From Hyphomicrobium sp. (GTDB taxonomy: Bacteria > Pseudomonadota > Alphaproteobacteria > Rhizobiales > Hyphomicrobiaceae), in contig JALHOF010000002.1 in the NCBI GenBank assembly GCA_022843145.1, forward strand, positions 186,001-250,000: a stretch of 64,000 bases of DNA. The letters run 5' to 3'. The translations under genes were made by a program, and so were the position numbers. The notes beneath the pieces were generated by a model. It made no database searches. It saw nothing but the letters and a program-made list of their open reading frames with translations, and was not told the origin of the DNA. Shown here in pieces: positions 1-9,492 of the stretch (position 1 is the first letter of the stretch; every line of letters begins with the position of its first letter).

Positions 1-992
1 CCCTTCGCCACCCAGTCGCAGCGATTGATTCCGGCGAACACGTTGACCAGCAGCGCCTTGACGTTCTTGTCCTTCAGCACCGCGCGGAACGACTTCGCCA
101 CGCGCTCGGGGCTGGCGCCGCCGCCGATGTCGAGGAAGTTGGCGGGTTCGCCGCCGGCCAGCTTGATCATGTCGAGGGTGGCCATAGCGAGGCCGGCGCC
201 ATTCACGACGCAGCCGATGTCACCATCGAGCCCGACATAGGACAGGCCGCGATCGGAGGCGTAGGTCTCGCGCGGGTCTTCCTGGCTCTTGTCACGCAGC
301 TCGGAGATCTGCGGGCGGCGGAACAGGGCATTCTCGTCGAAGCTCATCTTGGCATCGAGAGCGATGATGCCCTTGGTCTTGGTGACGACGAGCGGGTTGA
401 TCTCGACCATCGTGGCGTCGAGATCGCGGAACGCGCGATAGGCGCCGAGGATCGTGCGCTCGAGCTTCGACACGAGGTCGGGCTCGACGCCGAGGCCGAA
501 TGCCACCTCGCGGGCCTGAAACGCCTGCATGCCGACCGCGGGGTCGACGGTGACGCGGATGATGGTCTCGGGCTGGTTGTGCGCGATCTCCTCGATGTCC
601 ATGCCACCGGCGGCGGAGGCCACGACCACGATGCGCTCGGCGGCGCGGTCCATGACGTAGGAGAGGTAGAACTCCTTGTCGATGTCGGACGCCTCTTCGA
701 TATAGAGGCGCGAAACCAGCTTACCCTGCGGGCCGGTCTGGACGGTGGCGAGACGCTTGCCGAGAAGCGCGTCGGCGGCATCCCACACTTCGCCGTCGTT
801 GCGGCAGACCTTGATGCCGCCGGCCTTGCCGCGCGCACCAGAGTGGATCTGCGCCTTGACGACCCACTTGTTGCCGCCGATCTCGCTGGCTCGATAGGTC
901 GCCTGCTCGGGGCTGTAGGCGAGACCGCCGCGCGGGATGGCGACGCCGAATTTAGAGAGCAGTTCCTTGGCTTGATACTCGTGAATGTCCAT
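1..992 (-). CDS. mtkA: Malate thiokinase (malate-CoA ligase) beta subunit, 3' end cut by window
   Basis: Forms malyl-CoA from malate, CoA and ATP together with an alpha subunit (mtkB, presumably beyond the left edge). The reading frame begins [12 protein letters not shown], the classic ATP-grasp start of the succinyl-CoA synthetase beta family, and about 330 of roughly 390 residues are present. The ATG at 990-992 has a strong AAGGAGG six bases upstream, which fixes the start. By sequence alone it could be sucC. The preceding malyl-CoA lyase and serine-glyoxylate aminotransferase genes on the same strand favour the serine-cycle enzyme. The 55-bp gap to mcl suggests one operon. Confidence 0.85.
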   Translation of the reverse strand, partial: MDIHEYQAKELLSKFGVAIPRGGLAYSPEQATYRASEIGGNKWVVKAQIHSGARGKAGGIKVCRNDGEVWDAADALLGKRLATVQTGPQGKLVSRLYIEEASDIDKEFYLSYVMDRAAERIVVVASAAGGMDIEEIAHNQPETIIRVTVDPAVGMQAFQAREVAFGLGVEPDLVSKLERTILGAYRAFRDLDATMVEINPLVVTKTKGIIALDAKMSFDENALFRRPQISELRDKSQEDPRETYASDRGLSYVGLDGDIGCVVNGAGLAMATLDMIKLAGGEPANFLDIGGGASPERVAKSFRAVLKDKNVKALLVNVFAGINRCDWVAK

Positions 993-1047
993 TACGGACC
1001 TCCTTGGAATGCCGGATGAGGGGCTCGGTCTTTCGGGGGAAAGCGGA

Positions 1048-1998
1048 CTACTTGCCGCCCGAGGCCTTGGCGATGGCTTCGGCAACGACGAGGACGTTGT
1101 TGGCCATCTTTTCGGATGCGGCGTCGATCATCTTGCCGTCGAGAGATGCGGCGCCCTTGCCCTGCGCTTCGGCTTCCTTCAGCGCGACCAGGATGCGCTT
1201 GGCGCGCTCGATCTCGGCCGGGAGCGGAGAAAACACGGCGTTGGCCAGCTCGATCTGCGACGGATGGATGGCCCACTTGCCTTCGATGCCGAGAGCAGCG
1301 GCGCGCTTGGCGGCGGCCGTATAGCCGGCCGGATCGGAGAAGTCGCCGAACGGCCCGTCGATCGGGCGCAGGCCGTAAGCGCGGCAGGCCACGGTCATGC
1401 GCGACAGCGCGAAGTGCCACTGGTCTCCCGGATAGTCGGGGTTCAAGCCGCCGATGACAACCGTGCGCGCCTTGTTGAAGGCGGCGTAGTCGGCGACGCC
1501 GAAATGCATCGACTCGAGCCGGCTCGGCGCTGCGGCGACGGCCTCCACGTTCGCCATGCCGAGCGGCGTCTCGATGAGCGCCTCGGTGCCGACCTTGTTC
1601 TTGAGGCCCTTGGCGACTTCGATCTGGCTGACGATGCATTCGACGGTATAGACGTCGGCCGGCACGCCGACCTTGGGGATCAGGATGGTGTCGAGCTTGG
1701 CGCCGGCCTGCTCCATGATGTCGACGACGTCGCGATACATGTAGTGCGTGTCGAGGCCGTTGATGCGAACCGAGACGGTCTTGCCTGCCGCCTTCCAGTC
1801 GAGATCGTTCAGCGCCTGGATGATGTTCTTCCGCGCCTGCTCCTTGTCGGGCGGCGCAACCGCGTCCTCGCAATCGAGGAACACGTAGTCGGCGGCGCTC
1901 TTCAGGGCGCGGTCGATCATGGTCGGGTTCGAGCCCGGCACGGCCAGGTACGATCGCTGCAAGCGCTGCTTACGGACGGGGTAGAGGGTGTAGCTCAT
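1048..1998 (-). CDS. mcl: Malyl-CoA lyase (CitE-like family)
   Basis: Splits malyl-CoA into glyoxylate and acetyl-CoA, the step that regenerates glyoxylate in the serine cycle. The 316-residue protein has the HpcH/HpaI aldolase (CitE-like) fold signatures: [15 protein letters not shown] near the N-terminus, [10 protein letters not shown] (Mg-binding acidic residues) around residues 40-49, the Arg motif [10 protein letters not shown] near 75, and [10 protein letters not shown] in the C-terminal half. The length matches methylotroph Mcl. The ATG follows an AGGAG. It lies between sga (130 bp upstream) and mtkA (55 bp downstream) on the same strand, so co-transcription is likely. Confidence 0.92.
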   Translation of the reverse strand: MSYTLYPVRKQRLQRSYLAVPGSNPTMIDRALKSAADYVFLDCEDAVAPPDKEQARKNIIQALNDLDWKAAGKTVSVRINGLDTHYMYRDVVDIMEQAGAKLDTILIPKVGVPADVYTVECIVSQIEVAKGLKNKVGTEALIETPLGMANVEAVAAAPSRLESMHFGVADYAAFNKARTVVIGGLNPDYPGDQWHFALSRMTVACRAYGLRPIDGPFGDFSDPAGYTAAAKRAAALGIEGKWAIHPSQIELANAVFSPLPAEIERAKRILVALKEAEAQGKGAASLDGKMIDAASEKMANNVLVVAEAIAKASGGK

Positions 1999-2128
1999 CG
2001 GGCGCGTCTCCTCGGAGGGTTCGGATCGTTTGTTGTTGTGGGGACGAAACGCGCAAGCATCACGCGGACACGTCCAAGGGTGCCGGCGGCGCGAAAACAG
2101 CGCCGCCGGGTCAGTCGTCGTCGAAGGA

Positions 2129-3352
2129 TTAGGCGGCCTTGCGGCCAGTCGCCTCGTCGCGGCTCGTCGCAGAGCGCGTCGCGGTCTTGGAGAAGTACTC
2201 GGCGGCGGCGCCAGTGCCGGAGCCCATGCGGATCTGAACGCCGCAGTCCTTGAGCGCCATCTCGACGCCGAACAGCGCGCCGCCGACCATGACCTCGTCG
2301 AGTGCGCCGAGGTGACCGATGCGGAACACCTTGCCCATGACCTTGTTGAGGCCGACGCCGAGCGAGACGTTGTAGCGGTAGTAGGCGGTCTTCACGACGT
2401 TGGCGCTGTCGATGCCCTCGGGGACAAAGATCGCCGACACGGTGTCGGAGTGCCACTTGGCCTCTTTCGCGCAGAGCTTGAGACCCCAGGCGTCAACGGC
2501 GGCGCGGACGCCCATCGCGAGACGGTGATGACGGGCGAAGATGTTCTCGAGGCCCTCGGCGGCGATCAGGTCGAGCGAGGCGCGCAAGCCGCGAATGAGC
2601 TGCGTGGCGGGCGTATACGGGAAGTAGCCGAGGTCGTTGGTCTTGATCATGTCCTCAAACGAGAAGAAGCAGCGGTTCATGCGGCCGTTCTGGTTCTTGT
2701 TGTGATCGAGCGCCTTCTGGCTGACGGCGAGGATGCCGAGGCCGGTCGGCAGCATGAAGCCCTTCTGCGAGCCCGACACGCAGCAGTCGACGCCCCATTC
2801 GCCCATCCGCATGTCGAGCGAGCCGACCGACGACACACCATCGACCATCAGAAGCGCGGGATGCTTGGCGGCGTCGAGCGCTTTGCGGACGCCGGCGATG
2901 TCGCTGGTGACGCCGGTGGCGGTTTCGTTGTGGGTGGCGAAGACGGCCTTGATCTCGTGCGCTTTGTCCTTGGCAAGGATGTCGGCGTACTTCTCAAGCG
3001 GCACGCCGGTGCCCCACTCTTCATCGCAGAGAATGACCTTGAGGCCCATGCGCTCGGCCATGTCGACCCAGAGCAGCGAGAACTGGCCGAAGCGGCTCAT
3101 CAGCACGGTATCGCCGATGGCGAGGGTGTTCTGGATCGCCGATTCCCAAGCGCCGGTACCCGACGACGGGAAGATGAAGACGCGGCCGTCCTTCATCTTG
3201 AACACCTTCTTCAGGTCCTCGAAGATCGGCAGCGTGAATTTCGGAAACTCGGGGCTGCGCATGTCCTCCATCGGGAGGTTCATCGCCATGCGGACGGCCT
3301 CGGGGATATTCGTCGGGCCGGGAATGAACAAGTGGGGCTGAACGATCTGCAT
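2129..3352 (-). CDS. sgaA: Serine-glyoxylate aminotransferase
   Basis: PLP enzyme that converts serine and glyoxylate to hydroxypyruvate and glycine, the entry of the serine cycle for C1 assimilation. The 407-residue class V aminotransferase starts with HLFIPGPTNIPEAVR, carries the active-site lysine in CVSGSQKGFMLP (about residue 197) and the cofactor Asp in LLMVDGVSSVGS. GGAG sits just upstream of the ATG. It appears to be the first gene of a sga-mcl-mtkA transcription unit. The 288 bp separating it from the regulator gene at 3641 should contain its promoter, though I cannot pick convincing -35/-10 boxes there. Confidence 0.93.
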   Translation of the reverse strand: MQIVQPHLFIPGPTNIPEAVRMAMNLPMEDMRSPEFPKFTLPIFEDLKKVFKMKDGRVFIFPSSGTGAWESAIQNTLAIGDTVLMSRFGQFSLLWVDMAERMGLKVILCDEEWGTGVPLEKYADILAKDKAHEIKAVFATHNETATGVTSDIAGVRKALDAAKHPALLMVDGVSSVGSLDMRMGEWGVDCCVSGSQKGFMLPTGLGILAVSQKALDHNKNQNGRMNRCFFSFEDMIKTNDLGYFPYTPATQLIRGLRASLDLIAAEGLENIFARHHRLAMGVRAAVDAWGLKLCAKEAKWHSDTVSAIFVPEGIDSANVVKTAYYRYNVSLGVGLNKVMGKVFRIGHLGALDEVMVGGALFGVEMALKDCGVQIRMGSGTGAAAEYFSKTATRSATSRDEATGRKAA

Positions 3353-3640
3353 AGGCTTCTCCTCCGATGCGTTTCTGGCGGTGCGTGTTTTGGTTTATCG
3401 ATCGCGGTGCGGGACTTGGTTTCCGAACCGTTGCGAACTTGGGCGTTGAATGCGCTCTCCAACTAAAGTCCACAACACTCGTTGGGCGAAGGAACCGTCG
3501 CATTCGAGTGGCAATTCACCTACCCGAACGGGTGGGGTCCGAGCGTGCGCCGCAACAGCCGCAGCGCAGCATTATCAGTGTCAATGGAGATGGCGGCAGC
3601 GAGAGGACGCGCAGCGCCGGCCACAGCGCCTGCGCGGAGG

Positions 3641-4294
3641 TCAGCGGTTGTCGCGCGTGCTCGTCATGTACAGAGCGACGGCCATCGCGCGGTTGCGCAC
3701 GCCGAGTTTGTCGTAGAGATTCTTGAGGTGATATTTGACGGTGTTCTGCGAGATTCCGATGCGCGCGGAAATCTGCAGATTGGTCCAGCCGTTGGCCAGC
3801 GCGCCGAGCAATTCACGCTCGCGCGTCGTCAGGAGATCGAGCGGATCGGCGTTGATCGACCTGATGTCGACATACGGCAGGCAGAGCCGGCCGCGCGATA
3901 CGGTCGAGATCGTATCGAGCAACACGGCCGGGTCGTCGCTCTTTGAGATAAACCCCCACGCGCCGTCGCGGACGGCCTGGCGGAGAACCGTCGGGCCTTG
4001 CTCGCCGGTGTAGACGATGACGCGGGTGGACGAGAGCCGCCGTTTCAAGGTGGCGAGCACGTCGCCGCCGCTCATGTCGGGCAGCGACCAGCCGATGACC
4101 CCGATCTCGATCGGCCGCTCGAGGCAGTGCGCGATGAAGGCGCCGCCATCGGCCACGATCGCGACGACGTCGAAGCGGCCATCGCGCGAGAGGAAATCGG
4201 CCAATCCCGCGCGGACGACGGGATTTTTATCCGCGATAACCACCTTGGGCCGGGAGGTGCTGGAGGCCACGATGCTGGTCGCGATTTCGGTCAC
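3641..4294 (-). CDS. LuxR/NarL-type response regulator with degenerate receiver
   Basis: DNA-binding regulator of 217 residues. Residues 16-135 align with a receiver domain and the C-terminal 65 with a LuxR-type HTH (LTTRERELLGALANGWTNLQISARIGISQNTVKYHLKNLYDKLG). The receiver is atypical. The phosphoacceptor Asp position reads VIGWSLPDMSG, giving Gly68 instead of Asp, and the acidic pocket is ADKN rather than DD. The conserved Thr96 and Lys118 remain. Phosphorylation by a kinase is therefore unlikely. It lies directly upstream of sga on the same strand, so regulation of the serine-cycle operon is a reasonable inference but not shown. Confidence 0.85.
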   Translation of the reverse strand: MTEIATSIVASSTSRPKVVIADKNPVVRAGLADFLSRDGRFDVVAIVADGGAFIAHCLERPIEIGVIGWSLPDMSGGDVLATLKRRLSSTRVIVYTGEQGPTVLRQAVRDGAWGFISKSDDPAVLLDTISTVSRGRLCLPYVDIRSINADPLDLLTTRERELLGALANGWTNLQISARIGISQNTVKYHLKNLYDKLGVRNRAMAVALYMTSTRDNR

Positions 4295-4346
4295 GTCAGT
4301 GTGTCGCCCGCTGCTTACGGCTTCTTCTGGTTCCGGAACTGCTTGG

Positions 4347-4420
4347 CGATCCCGGCAGGGCTCGAACCTGCGACCCTCAGTTTAGGAAACTGATGCTCTA
4401 TCCAGCTGAGCTACGGGACC
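4347..4420 (-). tRNA. tRNA-Arg(CCT)
   Basis: On the minus strand a full cloverleaf can be drawn: acceptor GGTCCCG paired with CGGGATC, D-arm GCTC/GAGC, anticodon stem TCAGT/ACTGA with loop TTCCTAA (anticodon CCT), and T-arm GCAGG TTCGAGC CCTGC. CCA is not encoded. It decodes AGG arginine codons. No integration scar is visible beside this copy, unlike the tRNA-Arg(ACG) at 34.3 kb. Confidence 0.97.
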
Positions 4421-4881
4421 GATCGTGAGCGACAATTTTGTCAACGTCCTCGCCCTGTCGACGGCAGTCCGACGGGCGTGAGTCTTCCGGATCAGCGGCA
4501 CGGATGGCGAACAGCCCGCCGCCGATGGTCGAACTCAGACGTCAGTCTATGAAACGCCCCTCCATCACCGTCAAGCACGGACACCCCCTGCCGGGCGATG
4601 CGTGCGGCGAGAGCCGGGCCGATGGCGCGAGCGGCCGCTCCAAATGCCGATTTGCATCAACAATGACACCGTGCCGGCGCGGGCAACGCGGAGTAAGGGT
4701 ATTTGAGACATGTGGACAGATCGCGGAGATGTGCGGTTTTTGCGGAAACCGCGATACGAGCGACGAACTGACGCTCTTGTGCGATGCGGTAAACACGCCA
4801 TTGTTCAGTCAGCCGGATATTCAGAAGATCGAATATATGAATACTCGACCGAGGATGTCGGTGACGAGGAGCGAGGACAAG
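4421..4881. other. Gene-free stretch upstream of the RND operon
   Basis: An open frame continues upstream of the efflux adaptor but has no signal-peptide logic or family match. I see no RNA gene here. It probably holds the promoter of the adaptor-pump operon. An AT-rich patch around 4815-4850 (ATATTCAGAAGATCG, then ATATATGAATAC) is the likeliest promoter area. Confidence 0.4.
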
Positions 4882-6018
4882 ATGCGAGTGGCGGTACATG
4901 GTCTGTCTCAGCGCATGACGCGCAAGCCGGCCCGGGTCTGGGGTTTGGCGCTGGCTGCGGCGACCGGAACGATGGTTGCGGCGGGTCTTGCCGTCGCTGG
5001 CCAGAAGACCGGAAACGTCGAGATCGCATTCGCCAAGCCGCCGGCTGAAACGGTGAAGCCCGCCGCCGCCGCAGCAGCACCTGCTCTGGAACAATTCGAA
5101 GTCCAGGTGCAGCAGATCGACGACTTGAAGTCGGTGTTCGCAACAGTTCGCAGTCGCGACCTTATCGAGGCACGCGCCCGGACGCCGGGTACGGTCGCGA
5201 CGTTGAAGGTCGACGAAGGCGCGGACGTCAAGGCCGGGCAGCTTCTGGCGATCGTCGCCGACGACAAGATCGCGATCAAGATCCGCTCACTCGACGCGCA
5301 GATCCTGGGCATCGAGTCGCGGTTGCGTAACGCAAAGACGGAACTGGAACGCTCGGAAGAGTTGAAGAAGCGCGGCGTCAGCCCGCAATCACGCGTCGAT
5401 CAGGCACGCACAGCGTTCGACGTCGCAACGAACGAAGCGAAATCGGCCAAGGCCGAGCGCGCCGTGCTCGAAGAGCAGATCAAGGAGGGCCAGGTGCTGT
5501 CGCCCGCGGAGGGCCGCGTATTGCGCGTGCCGTTCACCGCGGGCAGCGTCATCGCATCGGGCGAGAGCCTCGCCACCATCGCCGCCAACGAATATCTGCT
5601 GCGCATCGAAATGCCGGAGCGGCACGCGCGCTACACCAAGTCCGGCGACCTCGTGAAGATCGGCGCGCGCGGACAGGGGGCGAAAGGCGGAATCGTCGGC
5701 GAGGGCCGCATCGTCCAGGTCTATCCGGAACTGCGCAATGGCCGCGTGGTGGCCGACGCGGAGGTCTCGGGCCTCGGCGATTATTTCATCGGCGAGCGGG
5801 CATTGGCATGGGTTTCGGCGGGACAGCGCCGCGCCTTCGTCATCCCGCGCAAGTACGTCACGCAGAAATTCGGCCAGGATTTCGTGCGCGTGAAGCGCGG
5901 CAGCGGAGCCGCCGACATCATCGTGCAGCTCGGCCGCGAAACGCCGCTGCTCGGGCATAGCGATGGCGTGGAAGTGCTGAGCGGCGTCGATGGTTCGGAC
6001 GTGCTGGTGCGGCCATGA
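4882..6018 (+). CDS. RND efflux periplasmic adaptor (membrane fusion protein)
   Basis: Periplasmic adaptor that links an inner-membrane RND pump to an outer-membrane channel. The 378-residue product has an N-terminal hydrophobic anchor (VWGLALAAATGTMVAAGLAVAG), a biotinyl-lipoyl half-motif (ARTPGTVATLKVDEGADVKAG), a coiled hairpin (about residues 140-200, rich in E/K/R) and the returning lipoyl half plus beta-barrel (SPAEGRVLRVPFTAGSVI). I chose the ATG at 4882, preceded by GAGGAC. ATG 4837 is the alternative. Its stop overlaps the pump start by four bases (ATGA), so the two are translationally coupled. No outer-membrane channel gene is adjacent. Confidence 0.85.
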   Translation: MRVAVHGLSQRMTRKPARVWGLALAAATGTMVAAGLAVAGQKTGNVEIAFAKPPAETVKPAAAAAAPALEQFEVQVQQIDDLKSVFATVRSRDLIEARARTPGTVATLKVDEGADVKAGQLLAIVADDKIAIKIRSLDAQILGIESRLRNAKTELERSEELKKRGVSPQSRVDQARTAFDVATNEAKSAKAERAVLEEQIKEGQVLSPAEGRVLRVPFTAGSVIASGESLATIAANEYLLRIEMPERHARYTKSGDLVKIGARGQGAKGGIVGEGRIVQVYPELRNGRVVADAEVSGLGDYFIGERALAWVSAGQRRAFVIPRKYVTQKFGQDFVRVKRGSGAADIIVQLGRETPLLGHSDGVEVLSGVDGSDVLVRP

Positions 6019-9000
6019 GCGAGCCCCCCATCGAAGGCCACGCCGCGGCGAACCTCGGCGTCTCCGGACGCTTGACGGCCGCGTTCATCAAGTCGCCGTT
6101 GACACCGCTGTTTCTGCTCGCCGCGTTCGCGCTCGGGCTGCTGGCGTTGTTTGCGCTTCCCCGCGAGGAAGAGCCGCAGATCTCCGTGCCGCTGGTCGAT
6201 ATTTCGGTGCGCACCGACGGCCTCAAGGCCGAAGACGCCGTGCGGCTCGTCACCGAACCGCTCGAGGTCATCGTCAAGGCGATCAACGGCGTCGAGCACG
6301 TTTATTCGCGCACGGAGGACGACCGCGCGCTGATCACCGCGCGCTTCCTGGTCGGGACGCGCGCCGACGACGCGATCCTGCGCGTCCATGAAAAAATCCG
6401 CGCCAACCTCAATCGTATTCCCGTCGGCATTCCGGAGCCGCTGATCGTCGGCCGCGGCATCGACGACGTGGCGATCGTGGTGCTGACGCTCGCGCCGAAG
6501 CCTGATGTGGCGTCGCGCTGGCAGGATACGGGGCTGTTCCGGCTGGCTCAGGATCTGCTGGTCGAGATCGCGAAGCTCGACGACGTCGGCTTGTCGTACA
6601 TCGTGGGCGGGCGTCCGGATCAATTCCGCATCGAGCCCGATCCCGAGCGGCTGACGATGTACGGCATCACCATGTCGCAGCTCGTCGGCAAGGTGAAGGA
6701 AGCCAACCGGTCGTTCCTCGCGGGACGCATCCGCGAGGCCAACCGCAGCTATCCGGTGGTCGCAGGGCAAACGCTGTCGGGCATTCCCGACATCGGGCTC
6801 CTGGTCATCGGCTCGCGCGACGGCCGCCCGGTCTACGTGCGCGACGTGGCCGAGGTGGTGGCGGATTCAAAGCCGCTCGAGCATTACACCTGGCATTACG
6901 CCAAGGCGAAGGACGGAACGCTCGAACGCGTGCCGGCGGTATCGATCGCGGTTGCGAAACGCGCCGGCGCCAATGCCGTCGAGATCTCCGAGCGCATCCG
7001 CCATCGCGTCGAGACGCTGAAGGGCGCTCTGGTGCCCGCCGAAATCGATGTGATCGTGACGCGGGACTATGGCGAGACGGCCAACGAGAAGGCCAACGAG
7101 CTGCTGTTCCATCTCGCGCTGGCGACGATCTCGATCGTGCTGCTGATGGGCTTCGTGATCGGCTGGCGCGAAAGCATCGTGGTGGCGATCGTCATCCCGA
7201 CGACGATCCTTCTCACGTTGTTCGCATCCTGGCTGATGGGCTATACCATCAACCGCGTCAGTCTCTTCGCCCTCATCTTCTCGATCGGCATCCTGGTCGA
7301 CGACGCCATCGTGGTGATCGAGAACATCGCGCGGCATTGGGCGATGAAGGACGGGCGCTCGCGCGTGCAGGCGGCGACGGAAGCGGTGGCGGAAGTCGGC
7401 AATCCGACCATCGTGGCGACGCTGACCGTCGTCGCGGCGCTGCTGCCGATGCTGTTCGTATCGGGTCTGATGGGCCCGTACATGAGCCCGATCCCGGCCA
7501 ACGCCTCGGCGGCGATGATGCTGTCGTTCTTCGTCGCCGTGATCGTGACGCCGTGGCTGATGATCAAGGTCGGCCAGCCGAGCGCGGCGGGACATGGCCA
7601 TGGCCACGACGCACACGCGGAGGGATGGCTTGGACGCACGTTCCGTGCGTGGGCGAGGCCGATCATCCGGACGCGGCGCTCGGCGTGGCGGTTCCTCGGG
7701 CTCGTCGCGCTGGCGACCGTCGTGTCGATGACACTGCCCGCGCTGAAGCTCGTGACCGTCAAGCTGCTGCCGTTCGACAACAAGTCGGAATTGCAGGTCG
7801 TGCTCGACATGCCGCGCGGCACGTCGCTCGAATCGACGGACGGGCTGCTGCAGGCGGCAGCGGAACGCATCAAGGACGTGAAGGAGCTGGCGTCGGTGCA
7901 GTCGCATGCCGGCACAGCGGCGCCGTTCAACTTCAACGGCCTCGTCCGGCATTCCTATCTGCGCGCCGATCCCGAACACGGCGACCTGCAGGTCAACCTC
8001 GTCGAGAAGGATCATCGCAGCCGCACCAGCCACGAGATCGCACTCGACATCAGAAAGCGGTTGCAGGGACTGACGCTGCCGATCGGCGCATCGCTGAAGG
8101 TCGTGGAGGTTCCGCCCGGCCCGCCGGTGATCTCGACGCTATTGGCCGAAATCTATGGTCCGGACGCGGAAACGCGGCGGGATACCGCGCGCAAGGTGCG
8201 GGAAGCGTTTCGATCGGTGCCGTTCATCGTCGACGACGACGACAGCTTCGGCATCGCCGCGACGCGCAAGCGCCTGAACATCGACCAGGACCAGCTCGAA
8301 TACTTCAAGGTCGAGGAGCGCGACGTCTACGACACCATCCAATCGGCGTTGGGCGGCATCGTCGTCGGTTACTCGCATCGCGGCGGCGGACGCCACCCGA
8401 TCGAGATCGCGGTGCAACTGCCGAAGAGCGATCTCGTGGTGACCGAGCGCGGCCTCGCGATCCCGGTGCCGGCGAACGCGCTGCCCGGCGAGCGGGCGAT
8501 CGTGGAACTCGGCGACGTGATCCGCATCTCGGAAGAGGCCGCGTCGTTCCCGATCTTCCGCCACAACGGCCGCGCCGCCGAAATGGTGATGGGCGAACTC
8601 GCGGGCGCCTACGAAGCGCCGGTCTACGGCATGCTGGCGGTGGCAGACGCCATCGCCGCGCGCAAGGACTGGGGTCCGGCGGGGCCGCCGACGATCTCGT
8701 ACCACGGCCAGCCGGAAGACGAATCGAAGCCGGTGCTGCTGTGGGACGGCGAGTGGGAGGTGACGTACGTCACGTTCCGCGACATGGGCGCGGCGTTCGG
8801 TGTCGCACTGCTCGGCATCTACATTCTGGTCGTGGCGCAGTTCCGTTCGTTCGTGCTGCCGCTGGTCATCCTGACGCCGGTGCCGCTGACGCTGATCGGC
8901 ATCATGATCGGGCATTGGCTGTTCGGCGCGCCGTTCTCAGCGACGTCGATGATCGGCTTCATCGCGCTCGCGGGCATCATCGTGCGCAATTCGATCCTGC

Positions 9001-9287
9001 TCGTCGATTTCATCCGGCACGCGAAGACGCCGGACCGCTCGCTGCGCGACGTGCTGCTCGAGGCCGGTGCCATCCGCTTCAAGCCGATCCTGCTGACGGC
9101 GGTGGCGGCGATGATCGGCGCGGCGGTGATCCTGTTCGACCCGATCTTCCAGGGTCTGGCGATCTCGCTGCTGTTCGGGCTCGTGTCGTCGACACTGCTG
9201 ACGGTGCTGGTCATCCCGGCGATCTACGTCATCATGCGCGACGACGGACGCCTGTTCGACGAAGATCGGGACGCGAAGGGAGCTTAG
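6015..9287 (+). CDS. RND family efflux pump, inner-membrane permease
   Basis: Proton-driven trimeric exporter of the AcrB/hydrophobe-amphiphile type, 1090 residues, which is the usual size. It shows the first transmembrane helix (LTPLFLLAAFALGLLALFALP), a porter domain with PREEEPQISVP, the TM4 motif SIGILVDDAIVVIENI with the two proton-relay Asp residues, a second repeat after a His-rich loop (GHGHGHDAHAEG, about residue 530) and a C-terminal TM bundle with GIIVRNSILLVDFI. The His-rich cytosolic loop and the acidic relay are directly visible. The substrate cannot be told, and a metal is only a guess from the His stretch. It is coupled to the adaptor upstream. Confidence 0.92.
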   Translation: MSEPPIEGHAAANLGVSGRLTAAFIKSPLTPLFLLAAFALGLLALFALPREEEPQISVPLVDISVRTDGLKAEDAVRLVTEPLEVIVKAINGVEHVYSRTEDDRALITARFLVGTRADDAILRVHEKIRANLNRIPVGIPEPLIVGRGIDDVAIVVLTLAPKPDVASRWQDTGLFRLAQDLLVEIAKLDDVGLSYIVGGRPDQFRIEPDPERLTMYGITMSQLVGKVKEANRSFLAGRIREANRSYPVVAGQTLSGIPDIGLLVIGSRDGRPVYVRDVAEVVADSKPLEHYTWHYAKAKDGTLERVPAVSIAVAKRAGANAVEISERIRHRVETLKGALVPAEIDVIVTRDYGETANEKANELLFHLALATISIVLLMGFVIGWRESIVVAIVIPTTILLTLFASWLMGYTINRVSLFALIFSIGILVDDAIVVIENIARHWAMKDGRSRVQAATEAVAEVGNPTIVATLTVVAALLPMLFVSGLMGPYMSPIPANASAAMMLSFFVAVIVTPWLMIKVGQPSAAGHGHGHDAHAEGWLGRTFRAWARPIIRTRRSAWRFLGLVALATVVSMTLPALKLVTVKLLPFDNKSELQVVLDMPRGTSLESTDGLLQAAAERIKDVKELASVQSHAGTAAPFNFNGLVRHSYLRADPEHGDLQVNLVEKDHRSRTSHEIALDIRKRLQGLTLPIGASLKVVEVPPGPPVISTLLAEIYGPDAETRRDTARKVREAFRSVPFIVDDDDSFGIAATRKRLNIDQDQLEYFKVEERDVYDTIQSALGGIVVGYSHRGGGRHPIEIAVQLPKSDLVVTERGLAIPVPANALPGERAIVELGDVIRISEEAASFPIFRHNGRAAEMVMGELAGAYEAPVYGMLAVADAIAARKDWGPAGPPTISYHGQPEDESKPVLLWDGEWEVTYVTFRDMGAAFGVALLGIYILVVAQFRSFVLPLVILTPVPLTLIGIMIGHWLFGAPFSATSMIGFIALAGIIVRNSILLVDFIRHAKTPDRSLRDVLLEAGAIRFKPILLTAVAAMIGAAVILFDPIFQGLAISLLFGLVSSTLLTVLVIPAIYVIMRDDGRLFDEDRDAKGA

Positions 9288-9289
9288 TT

Positions 9290-9492
9290 GCGCCTTCAGT
9301 TGCCCAATGCCAACCGGCGCGGGCGCCTTCGGTTGCCCAGTGCTTAACGCAGGAAAGCCCGCCTTTGGCGGGACGCACCCGCGAGTTCTTGCTCGGCGCT
9401 TCGGGTGCCGACATTTCTTAGTGGCCCTTCGGTTGCCCACCAGCAACCGGGCCCGCACCCGCGAGTTCTTGCTCGGCGCTTCGGGTGCCGAC
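9290..9492. repeat. Extragenic repeat cluster (GGTTGCCC...GCAACC units plus 39-bp direct repeat)
   Basis: Units of about 33 bp built around GGTTGCCCACCAGCAACC (6-bp stem) begin at 9290, 9323 and about 9424. A second, longer repeat of 39 bp is present as two identical copies at 9374-9412 and 9454-9492. The second copy runs up to the stop codon of rsmI. The same 33-bp unit recurs at 31764-31898, so this is a dispersed family. It separates two convergent genes (RND pump and rsmI) and might act as a bidirectional terminator. Confidence 0.85.

Noticed and set aside
1-992. Succinyl-CoA ligase beta (sucC) of the TCA cycle
   Set aside because: Possible by sequence, but the adjacent mcl and sga genes make malate thiokinase more likely; the neighbouring alpha subunit beyond the window would decide.
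579-2253. Long plus-strand open frames opposite mtkA and mcl
   Set aside because: They are complements of strongly recognisable genes and have no family features of their own, a usual effect of high GC.
4438-4881. Longer N-terminus for the RND adaptor
   Set aside because: The extra 148 codons lack any domain and would put the signal/anchor segment in the middle of the protein.
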